Positions 54,693 through 63,763 of a stretch of DNA of 64,000 nucleotides are shown piece by piece; the stretch's first letter is position 1, and each line of letters starts with the position of its first letter. The stretch is from contig SVEY01000001.1 of assembly GCA_015057165.1 (NCBI GenBank), positions 214,680-278,679 on the forward strand. The letters are read 5' to 3'. Under the pieces are notes generated by a model. The model ran no database searches. It was not told where the DNA came from and was given only the letters and a program-made list of their open reading frames with translations. The translations under genes were made by a program, and so were the position numbers. The stretch comes from Lachnospiraceae bacterium (GTDB lineage: Bacteria > Bacillota > Clostridia > Lachnospirales > Lachnospiraceae).

Positions 54693-55781
54693 ATGTATAA
54701 TAAAATTGGTTTTATAGGACTAGGATTAATTGGTGGCTCAATAGCACGCACCATACGTAGAGAATACAAAGATATAAGTATTGTTGCACTTGATGATACA
54801 AAAGAATCAATTGAAAATGCCTATAAGGATAAGACAATCGATAATAATAACATTTTTCCAATAGATGAATTAAGAGACTGTGACATTATCTTCCTATGTG
54901 CTCCAGTTATTATTAATATATCTTATCTTCCTAAGTTAAAAGCGTTTGTAAATGAAGATACAATAATAACTGATGTAGGGTCCGTAAAAGGCGAAATGGA
55001 ACAAGCTATAATTGATAATAATCTGGAAGAATACTTTATTGGCGGTCATCCAATGTGTGGCTCAGAGAAGACAGGTTATTCTAATTCTAATGACAGGCTA
55101 CTTGAAAATGCATATTATTTAATAACAAATAATAATATTATAAACCAGAATAAAATTACTACATTTAAAGAATTCATTAGTTCCATTGGTGCTTTACCAC
55201 TTGAACTTACTCCAGATGAACATGATTATGTAACTGCATCAATCTCACATGTTCCTCATATTATTGCATCAAGTCTTGTTAATTTCGTTATGAATAATGA
55301 TAGTGATAAGAAAACAATGAAAACTGTTGCTGCTGGCGGATTCAAAGATATTACAAGAATAGCTTCTTCATCTCCTACTATGTGGCAAAATATTTGTCTG
55401 ACTAATAAAGAAAGAATCCTAAAACTTCTTGATTCATATCTACTAGAAATTGATAAGTTCAAAAAATCAATAAACAAGGGTAATGCCGATGAAATAAAAG
55501 AATTATTCGCAGAAGCCAAGGAATATAGAGATTCAATAAGTACTGGTAAAGGTCTTATTGAAAATGTATATGAGTTCTATGTAGATATTGCTGATGAAAC
55601 TGGAGTTATTGCCAGAATTGCAACTATTCTTGCAAATGAAAATCTTAATATTAAAAACATTGGAATTATTAATAACAGAGAATACCAGGAAGGTGCTCTT
55701 AGAATTGAAATGTATGATGAATTTTCAATGTTTAAGGCAATTAACGTATTAAAAGCGAATAAATATAGTATTTATTCTTAA
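54693..55781 (+). CDS. tyrA: Prephenate dehydrogenase with C-terminal ACT domain
   Basis: NAD(P)-dependent oxidative decarboxylation of prephenate to 4-hydroxyphenylpyruvate in tyrosine synthesis. The 362-residue protein starts MYNKIGFIGLGLIGGSIART, a Rossmann GxGxxG motif; ITDVGSVKGEME near 95, GGHPMCGSEKTGY near 117 and the catalytic-domain SISHVPHIIAS near 185 are typical. Residues from about 290 form an ACT domain (DETGVIARIATILANENLNI) for feedback control. The ATG at 54693 follows TGGAG; a start eight codons earlier is less likely. First of two plus-strand genes. Confidence 0.95.
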   Translation: MYNKIGFIGLGLIGGSIARTIRREYKDISIVALDDTKESIENAYKDKTIDNNNIFPIDELRDCDIIFLCAPVIINISYLPKLKAFVNEDTIITDVGSVKGEMEQAIIDNNLEEYFIGGHPMCGSEKTGYSNSNDRLLENAYYLITNNNIINQNKITTFKEFISSIGALPLELTPDEHDYVTASISHVPHIIASSLVNFVMNNDSDKKTMKTVAAGGFKDITRIASSSPTMWQNICLTNKERILKLLDSYLLEIDKFKKSINKGNADEIKELFAEAKEYRDSISTGKGLIENVYEFYVDIADETGVIARIATILANENLNIKNIGIINNREYQEGALRIEMYDEFSMFKAINVLKANKYSIYS

Positions 55782-55870
55782 TGCGTAAATACGCCAAGAT
55801 TGAATACAAAATATATAATAATACATTTAAAATATACATTCAAAATACACAATAAAAAAGGTAACACAAA

Positions 55871-57163
55871 ATGAAAAAAGTACTCAAAGAAGGAATACAA
55901 AAAGATTTAAAAGGTGAAATAACAGTACCGGGAGATAAATCAATATCTCATAGAGCTATTATGCTTGGTTCTATCGCACATGGAATTACCGAGATTGACA
56001 ACTTCTTAACTGGTGAAGATTGTATATCAACAATTAATTGTTTTAGGAAAATGGGTGTAGATATTAATGTATCAAAAAACAAGGTAATTGTTAATGGTGT
56101 TGGACTAAATGGATTGAAAGAACCTAATGGAATTCTTGATGCAGGCAATAGTGGTACAACTACACGTTTAATATCAGGAATACTTGCAGGTCAGTCATTC
56201 AAATCAACTATTACAGGCGATGATTCTCTTAAAGGCAGACCAATGAAAAGAATTATAGAACCTTTATCTAAAATGAGTGCCAAATTCTTATGCCTTAATG
56301 AAGATGGATATCTACCATTTACAATTAAAGGTGGAAACCTTAAGGGAATAACTTATGAATCTAAAGTGGCTTCTGCACAAGTCAAATCCTCTTGTTTACT
56401 TGCAGGTCTATATACAGATTGCCCAACGACTGTAGTTGAGCCTAGTCAGTCTAGAAATCATTCAGAACTGATGCTTGAATATTTCGGTGCTGATATAAAA
56501 TGTCATAATAAAACAGAAGTATCAATCAAACCTAATCCAAGACTTATGGGGCAACATGTGATTGTACCATCTGATATATCATCTGCAGCTTATTATATGG
56601 TTGCAGGACTTATATGTGAGGGCTCTGATATTCTTATAAGAAATGTTAATATAAATCCTACCCGTTCAGGAATAATAAATGTTATTCAGGATATGAATGG
56701 AAGTATTTCTCTTGAGAATATAAGAAAACAATCTAACGAGGATGTTGCCGATATTCACGTCGTTTATTCTCCTGATATGTGCGGCACTACAATAGGCGGT
56801 GATATAATTCCTACTCTTATTGATGAGATTCCTGTAATTGCAGTTCTTGCAACTTGTGTTAATGGTAAGACGATAATTAAAGATGCAGCAGAACTTAAAG
56901 TAAAAGAATCTAATAGAATTGACACCATTGTAAACGGACTAGATGCCATGGGTGCAAATATCAAAGCCTGTGATGATGGCATGGTAATTAATGGAGGTGT
57001 CCCATTATTCGGAGCGGAAATTACAACAAAAAAAGACCATAGGATTGCTATGGCCTTTGCTATTGCTAATCTTGTATGTAAAGGAAGTGTAATACTAGAT
57101 GATGGCGATTGTGTAGCCATCTCCTTCCCAGACTTCTATGATAAGCTTGACATAATTAGTTAA
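55871..57163 (+). CDS. aroA: 3-phosphoshikimate 1-carboxyvinyltransferase (EPSP synthase)
   Basis: Joins shikimate-3-phosphate and phosphoenolpyruvate in the shikimate pathway. The 430-residue protein shows PGDKSISHRAIMLGSIAHG near 20-38, LDAGNSGTTTRLISGILAG near 88-106 (the LxAGNSGTTxR signature), SAQVKSSCLLAGL near 172, and LKVKESNRIDTIVNGLDAMG near 345 (KESDR-type motif) with DHRIAMAFAIA near 395. It lies 89 nt after tyrA with only a weak ribosome site (AAAGGT) and meets the next minus-strand gene tail-to-tail with 5 nt between stops. Confidence 0.97.
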   Translation: MKKVLKEGIQKDLKGEITVPGDKSISHRAIMLGSIAHGITEIDNFLTGEDCISTINCFRKMGVDINVSKNKVIVNGVGLNGLKEPNGILDAGNSGTTTRLISGILAGQSFKSTITGDDSLKGRPMKRIIEPLSKMSAKFLCLNEDGYLPFTIKGGNLKGITYESKVASAQVKSSCLLAGLYTDCPTTVVEPSQSRNHSELMLEYFGADIKCHNKTEVSIKPNPRLMGQHVIVPSDISSAAYYMVAGLICEGSDILIRNVNINPTRSGIINVIQDMNGSISLENIRKQSNEDVADIHVVYSPDMCGTTIGGDIIPTLIDEIPVIAVLATCVNGKTIIKDAAELKVKESNRIDTIVNGLDAMGANIKACDDGMVINGGVPLFGAEITTKKDHRIAMAFAIANLVCKGSVILDDGDCVAISFPDFYDKLDIIS

Positions 57164-57172
57164 TCTAATTAT
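57152..57172. terminator. Possible small bidirectional hairpin between convergent genes
   Basis: ATAATTAG / CTAATTAT, 8-bp AT-only stem with a 5-nt loop, spanning both stop codons of the convergent aroA and lipoprotein genes. There is no clear U-run on either side, so termination here is only a guess. Confidence 0.3.
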
Positions 57173-57636
57173 ACCTTCTGATATACATATACATCATTTC
57201 CATCATTAACTCTTAAAGTATTAGTATTTGAATCAAATGTATATAACTTTACATCTCCATCATTCTCAATAAACTTCTCTGCATCATATTTATAAGTCTC
57301 AACATCACCATCAGCTTCTTTCTTAGTTGCTGTTCCATCTGCTTTAATCTCAAGTGTTCTACCCTTATTCTGTGCAGTAATCTGACCTTCATTAAGTGTC
57401 ACACCATCATCAGTCTTCTCAATAAGTTTATAATTTCCAACAACAGTTGGTGCAGCTTGTTGCTGAGTAGCAGATTGATTGTTGGTCTGATTAGAAGTCT
57501 GATTAGTTGTTGCGCTCTGATTAGTTGTTGTATTCTGTGTAGCATTCTTATTACTGCAGCTACATCCTGTCATTACAACAATACCGGCAATAAGCATTGT
57601 AGCAACAAGTCCTGTAATTATTAATCTCTTCTTCAT
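57169..57636 (-). CDS. Small lipoprotein with lipocalin-like C-terminal domain
   Basis: A 155-residue predicted lipoprotein: MKKRLIITGLVATMLIAGIV then the lipobox VMTGC at about residue 25, a low-complexity Asn/Gln/Thr linker (residues 32-64, repeats of TTNQ and QTN), and a beta-rich domain starting VVGNYKLIEKTDDGVTLNEG and continuing with RTLEIKADGTATKK, typical of small lipocalin-like or 'YxK-x-ADGTA' domains common in Firmicutes. The role is unknown. It follows the ACT-domain gene by 20 nt and may be cotranscribed with it. Confidence 0.8.
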   Translation of the reverse strand: MKKRLIITGLVATMLIAGIVVMTGCSCSNKNATQNTTTNQSATTNQTSNQTNNQSATQQQAAPTVVGNYKLIEKTDDGVTLNEGQITAQNKGRTLEIKADGTATKKEADGDVETYKYDAEKFIENDGDVKLYTFDSNTNTLRVNDGNDVYVYQKV

Positions 57637-57656
57637 AGTTTCCCTCCTTATTATTT

Positions 57657-58091
57657 CTAATTAATACCTAAAGTTTCCTTATCAGCTGTTGTAATATTAT
57701 TCTTCTCAATTGAACGAGACATAATAACAACATCTTTGGCACTAATTATCATGTAAGCTTTTCCTTCTTTGAAAGCAAATACAGAATACATATATTGAAT
57801 ATCAACTCCATCTGCAGCAAGAAGTTCTAATAGGTTCTCAAGTCCACCTGGCTCATCTGGAACTTCTATTGCACATACCTGTATCTCAGATACAAGATAT
57901 TCATTTGCTTTAAGAACTTTCATAGTCTTCTCAATATCATCTGGAATGATTCTTAAGATTCCATAATCTTCATTTTCTGCAACATTAAGGGCTCTTAAGT
58001 TAATCTTTTCTTCTGAAAGAATTCCAAGAATCTCTCTTAGCATTCCTGGTCTATTCTCAATAAATGCACTAACTTGACTAATTGTATTCAT
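57657..58091 (-). CDS. Tandem ACT-domain protein linked to paaK/ior
   Basis: A 144-residue protein of two ACT domains: VSAFIENRPGMLREILGILS (residues 6-25) and VCAIEVPDEPGGLENLLELL (about 73-92). Such proteins commonly lie next to phenylacetate-CoA ligase and indolepyruvate oxidoreductase genes and probably bind an aromatic amino acid or its derivative as a regulator. The ATG at 58091 is preceded by AGGAGGTG; the GTG three codons upstream overlaps that site and is rejected. It lies 12 nt after paaK. Confidence 0.88.
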   Translation of the reverse strand: MNTISQVSAFIENRPGMLREILGILSEEKINLRALNVAENEDYGILRIIPDDIEKTMKVLKANEYLVSEIQVCAIEVPDEPGGLENLLELLAADGVDIQYMYSVFAFKEGKAYMIISAKDVVIMSRSIEKNNITTADKETLGIN

Positions 58092-58103
58092 ACTATTCAC
58101 CTC

Positions 58104-59402
58104 CTATATCTTACGATTATCAATTACACGCTTTGCTTTACCTTCGCTTCGTTCGATTGAGCGAGGTGCCACTAGACGGACTTTGACTTTGATGCCAAGC
58201 ATATTCTTAATAGCATCTGAAAGGTCTTTCTCCATTCTATTAAGCTTAGTAAGTTCACCAGTAAATTTCTCTGAAGGCATCTCAACTCTAACTTCACATA
58301 CATCAGAGTTTTTAACTCTATCAACAACAATTTGATAATTAGGCTGATATCCCTGCTCAATAAGAACACTTTCAATCTGTGATGGGAATACGTTGACACC
58401 TTTAATAATAAGCATATCATCACTTCTTCCCATAGGCTTACTCATTCTAATATGAGTTCTGCCACAAGAGCATTTCTCTTCATTAAGAATACATATATCT
58501 TTCGTTCTATATCTAAGAAGTGGAAATGCTTCTTTAGTAATTGAAGTAAATACAAGTTCACCTTTACTTCCCATTGGAAGTGGCTCAAGTGTCTCTGGAT
58601 CAACTATTTCTGCAATAAAATGATCTTCATTAATATGCATTCCAGCTTGAGCACTACATTCATATGACACACCAGGGCCAGATAATTCTGTAAGACCATA
58701 TATGTCGAAAGCTTTAATGCCAAGCATTTCCTCAATAGTCTCTCTCATTCCTTCAGACCATGCTTCTGCACCAAATATTCCTGATTTTAATTTAATCTTA
58801 TCCCTAATTCCAGCTTCATGAATTGATTCCGCAAGGTATGCAGCATAACTAGGTGTACAACAAATAATTGTAGAACCAAGATCAGTCATAAATTGCAATT
58901 GTCTAGATGTATTACCTGATGACATAGGAATTGTAAGACAACCAACTTTATGACTACCACCATCTAATCCAGCACCACCTGTAAAGAGGCCATAGCCATA
59001 GCATACCTGAACCACATCATCTTTTGTTGCACCAGCAGCAACAAGTGCACGAGATGTACAATCATTCCAAAGATCAATATCATGCTGAGTATATCCAGCA
59101 ACTACTCTTCTTCCTGTAGTACCTGAAGTTGAATGAATTCTAACGCAATCCTTAAGTGGTCTTGCAAAAAGGCCATAAGGATATGTTTCTCTCAAGTCAT
59201 CTTTGGTTAAAAATGGTAATTTATGAAGGTCATCTAAGCTCTTAATATCGCTGGGTGTCAAGCCTGCATCCTTCATTTTCTTTTTATAGTATGGCACATT
59301 GTCCCATACATTCTGTACCTGCTTAAGAAATCTTTCATTCTGTAATTCTTTAAGCTTGTCACGATTCATGCATTCGATTTCTTCTTGAAAATACCTTTCC
59401 AT
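58104..59402 (-). CDS. paaK: Phenylacetate-CoA ligase family protein
   Basis: Adenylate-forming enzyme that interconverts aryl-acetate, ATP and CoA with aryl-acetyl-CoA, AMP and PPi. The 432-residue protein shows RIHSTSGTTGRRVVAGYT near 90 (P-loop-like adenylate motif), CYGYGLFTGGAGLDGGSHKVG near 140 in pieces, IYGLTELSGPGVSYEC near 238, LLRYRTKDIC and GRSDDMLIIKGVNVFPSQIE near 325, ending EGKAKRVIDNRKI with the catalytic lysine. Located with iorAB it probably acts on products of aromatic 2-oxo acid oxidation. Confidence 0.94.
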   Translation of the reverse strand: MERYFQEEIECMNRDKLKELQNERFLKQVQNVWDNVPYYKKKMKDAGLTPSDIKSLDDLHKLPFLTKDDLRETYPYGLFARPLKDCVRIHSTSGTTGRRVVAGYTQHDIDLWNDCTSRALVAAGATKDDVVQVCYGYGLFTGGAGLDGGSHKVGCLTIPMSSGNTSRQLQFMTDLGSTIICCTPSYAAYLAESIHEAGIRDKIKLKSGIFGAEAWSEGMRETIEEMLGIKAFDIYGLTELSGPGVSYECSAQAGMHINEDHFIAEIVDPETLEPLPMGSKGELVFTSITKEAFPLLRYRTKDICILNEEKCSCGRTHIRMSKPMGRSDDMLIIKGVNVFPSQIESVLIEQGYQPNYQIVVDRVKNSDVCEVRVEMPSEKFTGELTKLNRMEKDLSDAIKNMLGIKVKVRLVAPRSIERSEGKAKRVIDNRKI

Positions 59403-59443
59403 AATAACCTTCTTTCTTTTTAGTAATCAATTTGTGTTACAAC

Positions 59444-60064
59444 TTAGGACATAACATTTGTAAAGAAATCACCAATACGATTCAATACTGTATAGCCACC
59501 TCTTCTACCAAGTTCAAATGCATTAATATTCATATCAACAAATTTCTCTTTGACACAACTTCTAATTGCTTCATGCCACTCTTCTTCTGTAAAATCAAAA
59601 TGATGAGAAAGATGTCCTAATAATACTATATTAACACACTTAGGAGAACCAACTTCTTCAGCAAGTGTAAGTGCATCAAAACCTTCGACTTGAACACCCA
59701 TATCCATCAATTTCTTCTTAATATTCTCTGGATATTTTGATACACCTGTAATAACAGGCATAGGATTAATCTGTTGAGTATTAGTAATTAATACTCCATC
59801 CTTTTTAAGATATTCAACCCATCGTGCTGCTTCTAAAAGCTCAAATGATATTATTATATCAGCTTCACCTTTATCTACAATTGGAGAATATACTTTATCA
59901 CCATATCTTACATATGTAACAACGCTTCCTCCTCTCTGAGACATACCATGTACCTCAGAAACCTTTACATCATAATCTTTCGTAAGAAATAATTTACCAA
60001 GAATCTTGCTGGCAAGTAGAGTTCCTTGACCACCAACACCAACAATCATTATATTTTTAGTCAT
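59444..60064 (-). CDS. iorB: Indolepyruvate:ferredoxin oxidoreductase, beta subunit
   Basis: Gamma-domain-type subunit of the aryl-pyruvate oxidoreductase. The 206-residue protein begins MTKNIMIVGVGGQGTLLASK, the GxGGQG motif of the family, and has VSEVHGMSQRGGSVVTYVRY near 42-61. The ATG at 60064 has GGAGG directly upstream and overlaps the end of iorA by 8 nt; an upstream in-frame start would add 20 residues but lacks a site. paaK follows after 41 nt. Confidence 0.95.
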   Translation of the reverse strand: MTKNIMIVGVGGQGTLLASKILGKLFLTKDYDVKVSEVHGMSQRGGSVVTYVRYGDKVYSPIVDKGEADIIISFELLEAARWVEYLKKDGVLITNTQQINPMPVITGVSKYPENIKKKLMDMGVQVEGFDALTLAEEVGSPKCVNIVLLGHLSHHFDFTEEEWHEAIRSCVKEKFVDMNINAFELGRRGGYTVLNRIGDFFTNVMS

Positions 60065-61808
60065 TGTCAGCCTCCTTTCTAAGTGGCAAAGCACCCATCT
60101 TACACATTTGACCACATACACCACAACCTACACATAATGTCTCATCAATAAATGCTTTATCCTTAACCATGCTTATTGCTGGACAACCAATTCTCATACA
60201 TGCTTTACAACCAACACATTTCTCTGTATCACACTTAATTGGTCCAGGATGCTTAACATTTTTAAGAAGTGCACAAGGTCTTCTTGAAATAATAACTGAT
60301 GGCTCATCAGCATCAAGTTCATCAATAATTACCTGCTCGCTCTTCTTAATATCATATGGATCTATAACTCTTACTCTTTTGATTCCTATACTCTTACACA
60401 AGTCTTCAAGACATACCTTGCCGGCAGGGTCACCCTTAAGATTAATACCTGTTGTAGGATTCTGCTGATGACCTGTCATACCCGTAATGGAATTATCAAG
60501 AATAATAACAGTAGAGTTAGATTCATTATATGCTATATTAATAAGTCCTGTTACTCCGGAATGCATAAATGTAGAATCACCGATTACAGCCACAGTATTA
60601 TTTGCCCTCTCTGGTGCCACCTTGTTAAATCCGTGAAGACCGGATACACTTGCGCCCATACATACAGTAGAATCAAGTGCGTTAAGTGGAGGCATTGCTC
60701 CAAGTGTATAACAACCTATATCACCATGTACTGTAATATATCTGTTATGAAGCACATAAAAAATTCCTCTATGCGGACATCCAGCACAAAGTGCAGGTGG
60801 ACGTGCAGGAAGTTCTTCTTTAAATGTAAATGGAACTTCTTTCTTAATACCAAATGCATTAGCAACAATTGTCTGTGAAAACTCTCCCAGATTAGTAAAC
60901 TTATCTTTACCAATTGGTTTGAGTCCAAGTGTATGACAATGAGTTTCAATAATTCCATCAAGTTCTTCAACAACAACTAGGTTGTTTACCTTACTTGCGA
61001 AATTAAGAATTGTATTATTAGGAAGTGGATTAATAAGTCCAATTTTTAGGACAGGGTATTTATCACCAAATACTTCCTTAACGTAATTGTAGCTTGTTGA
61101 ACTTGTTATGAATCCATATTCATTAGAAGTTCCTTCTTCAATTCTATTAATATCAGAACCTTCAGCCCACTCACGAAGCTTATTAAGTCTCTCCTCTACT
61201 AATGGATGCTTCTTAATAGCATTTGCAGGAGTCATAATATACTTCTGAGGGTCTTTTACATATTCAACATCCTCAACAACATCTCTATCTTCTAATTCAA
61301 CAATGCCTTGACAATGGGCAACTCTTGTACACATTTTAAGAATAACAGGAGTATCGAATTTTTCAGATAATTCAAAAGCTAACTTCGTATATTCTTTACT
61401 TTCAGCAGAATCAGAAGGTTCTAGCATTGGTACTTTAGATGCAATAGCATAATGTCTCGAATCCTGCTCATTCTGTGAAGAATGCATTCCCGGGTCATCT
61501 GCAACGCCAATAATGAGTCCTGCATTAACTCCGGTATAGCTAAGTGTAAACAGGGGGTCTGCAGCAACATTAAGACCTACATGCTTCATTCCGCAGAAAG
61601 ATCTTTTACCAGCGAAACTTGCACCAAAAGCAGACTCCATAGCAACCTTCTCATTAGGTGCCCACTCTGCATAAATATCATCATATTTTGCAGCAAATTC
61701 TGTTATTTCTGTACTTGGTGTACCAGGATAACTTGATACGAATTCGCATCCTGCTTCGTATAAACCGCGAGCAGCAGCTTCATTTCCCAGCATTAATTTC
61801 TTAGACAT
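60057..61808 (-). CDS. iorA: Indolepyruvate:ferredoxin oxidoreductase, alpha subunit
   Basis: TPP- and iron-sulfur-containing enzyme that oxidatively decarboxylates aryl-pyruvates (from Trp, Tyr, Phe transamination) to aryl-acetyl-CoA with reduction of ferredoxin. The 583-residue protein has GCEFVSSYPGTPSTEITEFA near 20, CAGCPHRGIFYVL near 352, GDIGCYTLGAMPPL, the TPP motif GDSTFMHSGVTGLINIAYN near 412, and two C-terminal [4Fe-4S] motifs, CVGCKACMRIGCP and CVGCGVCGQMCKMGA. GGAGGG precedes the ATG. A large palindrome fills the region upstream. Confidence 0.96.
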   Translation of the reverse strand: MSKKLMLGNEAAARGLYEAGCEFVSSYPGTPSTEITEFAAKYDDIYAEWAPNEKVAMESAFGASFAGKRSFCGMKHVGLNVAADPLFTLSYTGVNAGLIIGVADDPGMHSSQNEQDSRHYAIASKVPMLEPSDSAESKEYTKLAFELSEKFDTPVILKMCTRVAHCQGIVELEDRDVVEDVEYVKDPQKYIMTPANAIKKHPLVEERLNKLREWAEGSDINRIEEGTSNEYGFITSSTSYNYVKEVFGDKYPVLKIGLINPLPNNTILNFASKVNNLVVVEELDGIIETHCHTLGLKPIGKDKFTNLGEFSQTIVANAFGIKKEVPFTFKEELPARPPALCAGCPHRGIFYVLHNRYITVHGDIGCYTLGAMPPLNALDSTVCMGASVSGLHGFNKVAPERANNTVAVIGDSTFMHSGVTGLINIAYNESNSTVIILDNSITGMTGHQQNPTTGINLKGDPAGKVCLEDLCKSIGIKRVRVIDPYDIKKSEQVIIDELDADEPSVIISRRPCALLKNVKHPGPIKCDTEKCVGCKACMRIGCPAISMVKDKAFIDETLCVGCGVCGQMCKMGALPLRKEADND

Positions 61809-61849
61809 ATTATAATCCCTCCATTAATTATGTAGTGTAAAGCTATGTT

Positions 61850-62080
61850 ATACTAGCTTAATCAACTATATATTTATATCTAGTAGTTCTGCGCTAATAA
61901 TATGTAATTAATTGATGTCTACTTATATCTAAATTATGGACGAGAACCGGTGCTCAATCTGGCTCAGCCAGTTCGCACCTATTCTCGACATCCTTGTCGA
62001 GAATTTCTCTATAGTAATCAATTAATAACATATTCTAAGCTTGAACTAATGTTATAAATATATAGTTGATTAGCTAGTAT
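61850..62080. repeat. 231-bp imperfect palindrome with a structured GC-richer centre
   Basis: Outer arms 61850-61916 and 62017-62080 are inverted copies with a few mismatches and one-base gaps (for example ATCAACTATATATTTAT at 61861 against ATAAATATATAGTTGAT at 62054). The 100-bp centre has three nested stems (CGAGAA/TTCTCG, GGTGC/GCACC, CTGGC/GCCAG around TCA) and a second perfect hairpin, ATTCTCGACA/TGTCGAGAAT at 61981-62004, that shares bases with the outer stem, so the two cannot form together. It fills the gap between the acyl-CoA synthetase and iorA genes. It could be a non-coding RNA leader or a MITE-like element. Confidence 0.8.
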
Positions 62081-62093
62081 TAATTATCACTTT

Positions 62094-63737
62094 CTAACTC
62101 TTAATTTGTGCTTCTACGAGAGGCATGTCACAGTAACGCTCTCGAAGCACAGGCTTTTCTATCTTGCCTGTAGGATTCCTTGGAATATCAGCAAAAATAA
62201 TCTTACGAGGTCTCTTGTATCTTGGAAGTTCCATACAGAATTCATTAATCTCTTCTTCACTTGCATCCACATTAGGCTTAAGTTCAATAATTGCAGCCGA
62301 TATCTCTCCAAGTCTTGCATCAGGCAGTCCAATAACAGCCACATCCTTAATCTTATCATTGGCACGAAGGAAATCCTCTATCTGAACCGGATATATATTC
62401 TCTCCGCCGGAGATGATAACATCTTTCTTTCTATCCACAAGATATATAAATCCATCATCATCTACCTTTGCCATATCACCTGTCCACAGCCATTCACCTT
62501 TAAGAATCTCATCAGTAGCTTCTTTATTCTTATAATAGCCTATCATAACTCCGGGACCCTTGACTGCAAGTTCACCTACTTCACCTTTTTCTACTTCACT
62601 TCCGTCTTCTCTTACAATCTTAGCCTCCCAGTGATAACCCGGCTTTCCAATAGCACCGACTTTGTCAATATTGTCCACTCCAAGATGTACACATCCAGGG
62701 CCAAGTGATTCTGACAAGCCGTAATTCGTATCATACTTATGATTAGGAAAATGCTTTTTCCATCTCTTGATAAGACTTGGTGGAACAGGCTGTGCTCCTA
62801 TATGCATAAGTCTCCATTGATCTGTAAGATAGTGCTTTAAGTCAATTCTTCCATCATCAATAGCGTCTAATATATCCTGAGCCCATGGAACAAGCAACCA
62901 TACAATTGTACATTTCTCTTCTGTAACTGTTCTTAGAATCCACTCCGGCTTAACGCCCTTAAGAATCACAGCTTTAGAACAAGTAATTAATGAGCCAAAC
63001 CAATGCATCTTCGCACCCGTATGATACAAAGGAGGTATACACAGGAACACATCATCTGCTGTCTGACCATGATGATTAGCCTCTGTCTCACAGGATGCCA
63101 CAAGGGCGCTATGCTTATGAAGAATAGCTTTGGGAAATCCTGTTGTACCGGAAGAGAAATAAATCGCCGCAACATCATTTTCATGTAGTTCAATTGGCAG
63201 ATTACCGCTTGAAGCAAATCTGGATAATTCAGTAAGATCCTCTGCGTAATCAGGACACTTGTCCTTAAATCCCACATATAGCTTAAGATATGTCTTTTCC
63301 AAAGAATCATGGACAGAATCCATTCTCTCAATAAATTCAGGGCCAAATATAAGTATCTCAATATCAGCTAAGTCACAGCAATACTGTATCTCATCGCTTG
63401 CATATCTGAAATTAAGAGGAACTACAACACATCCTGCTTTGAGTATACCAAAATATATAGGAAGCCACTCTATGCAGTTCATCATAAGTATTCCTACTTT
63501 TGTTCCTCTCTTAACATTTCGTGTGAGAAGAAAATTGCCTATTCTGTTAGCCATACGATCAAACCTACGCCATGTCATGGAACGTCGATAAGGCATATCA
63601 GGAAGTGCAAGCTCAATAAGACTGGCTTCACGCCATGTCTGAGCGTTGTCTCTTTCTTCAGTTGGATTGATTTCCACAAGAGCTTCGCCTGAGGGATTGT
63701 AGCGAGCATTTCGTTCTAGGAATTCTGTTATAACCAT
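62094..63737 (-). CDS. Acyl-CoA synthetase (AMP-forming, class I adenylate-forming family)
   Basis: A 547-residue acyl-CoA synthetase. Motifs are AAIYFSSGTTGFPKAIL near 190 (AMP-binding P-loop), YDTNYGLSESLGPG near 335, GEWLWTGDMAKVDDDGF and YLVDRKKDVIISGGENIYP near 430-450, and the catalytic lysine in RNPTGKIEKPVL near 527. The substrate chain type cannot be read from sequence; position upstream of iorAB-paaK suggests organic or aromatic acids. The DNA of this gene looks somewhat richer in G+C than its neighbours. It lies between thrS and the large palindrome. Confidence 0.92.
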   Translation of the reverse strand: MVITEFLERNARYNPSGEALVEINPTEERDNAQTWREASLIELALPDMPYRRSMTWRRFDRMANRIGNFLLTRNVKRGTKVGILMMNCIEWLPIYFGILKAGCVVVPLNFRYASDEIQYCCDLADIEILIFGPEFIERMDSVHDSLEKTYLKLYVGFKDKCPDYAEDLTELSRFASSGNLPIELHENDVAAIYFSSGTTGFPKAILHKHSALVASCETEANHHGQTADDVFLCIPPLYHTGAKMHWFGSLITCSKAVILKGVKPEWILRTVTEEKCTIVWLLVPWAQDILDAIDDGRIDLKHYLTDQWRLMHIGAQPVPPSLIKRWKKHFPNHKYDTNYGLSESLGPGCVHLGVDNIDKVGAIGKPGYHWEAKIVREDGSEVEKGEVGELAVKGPGVMIGYYKNKEATDEILKGEWLWTGDMAKVDDDGFIYLVDRKKDVIISGGENIYPVQIEDFLRANDKIKDVAVIGLPDARLGEISAAIIELKPNVDASEEEINEFCMELPRYKRPRKIIFADIPRNPTGKIEKPVLRERYCDMPLVEAQIKS

Positions 63738-63763
63738 TGTTACACCTCTATTATATGATATAA

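Noticed and set aside
60468-60878. Cys/His-rich plus-strand frame of 136 codons that looks like a metal-binding protein.
   Set aside because: It is the complement of the iorA coding sequence; the Cys and His codons arise from antisense Thr, Ala and Val codons.
61840-62090. Insertion sequence with terminal inverted repeats.
   Set aside because: No transposase reading frame and no target-site duplication around the palindrome; only a non-autonomous element or RNA structure remains possible.
62106-62708. A 200-codon plus-strand open frame antisense to the acyl-CoA synthetase.
   Set aside because: It lies wholly opposite a clear conserved gene, its product is rich in Ser, Ile, Cys and His with no domain, and it has no plausible ribosome site.
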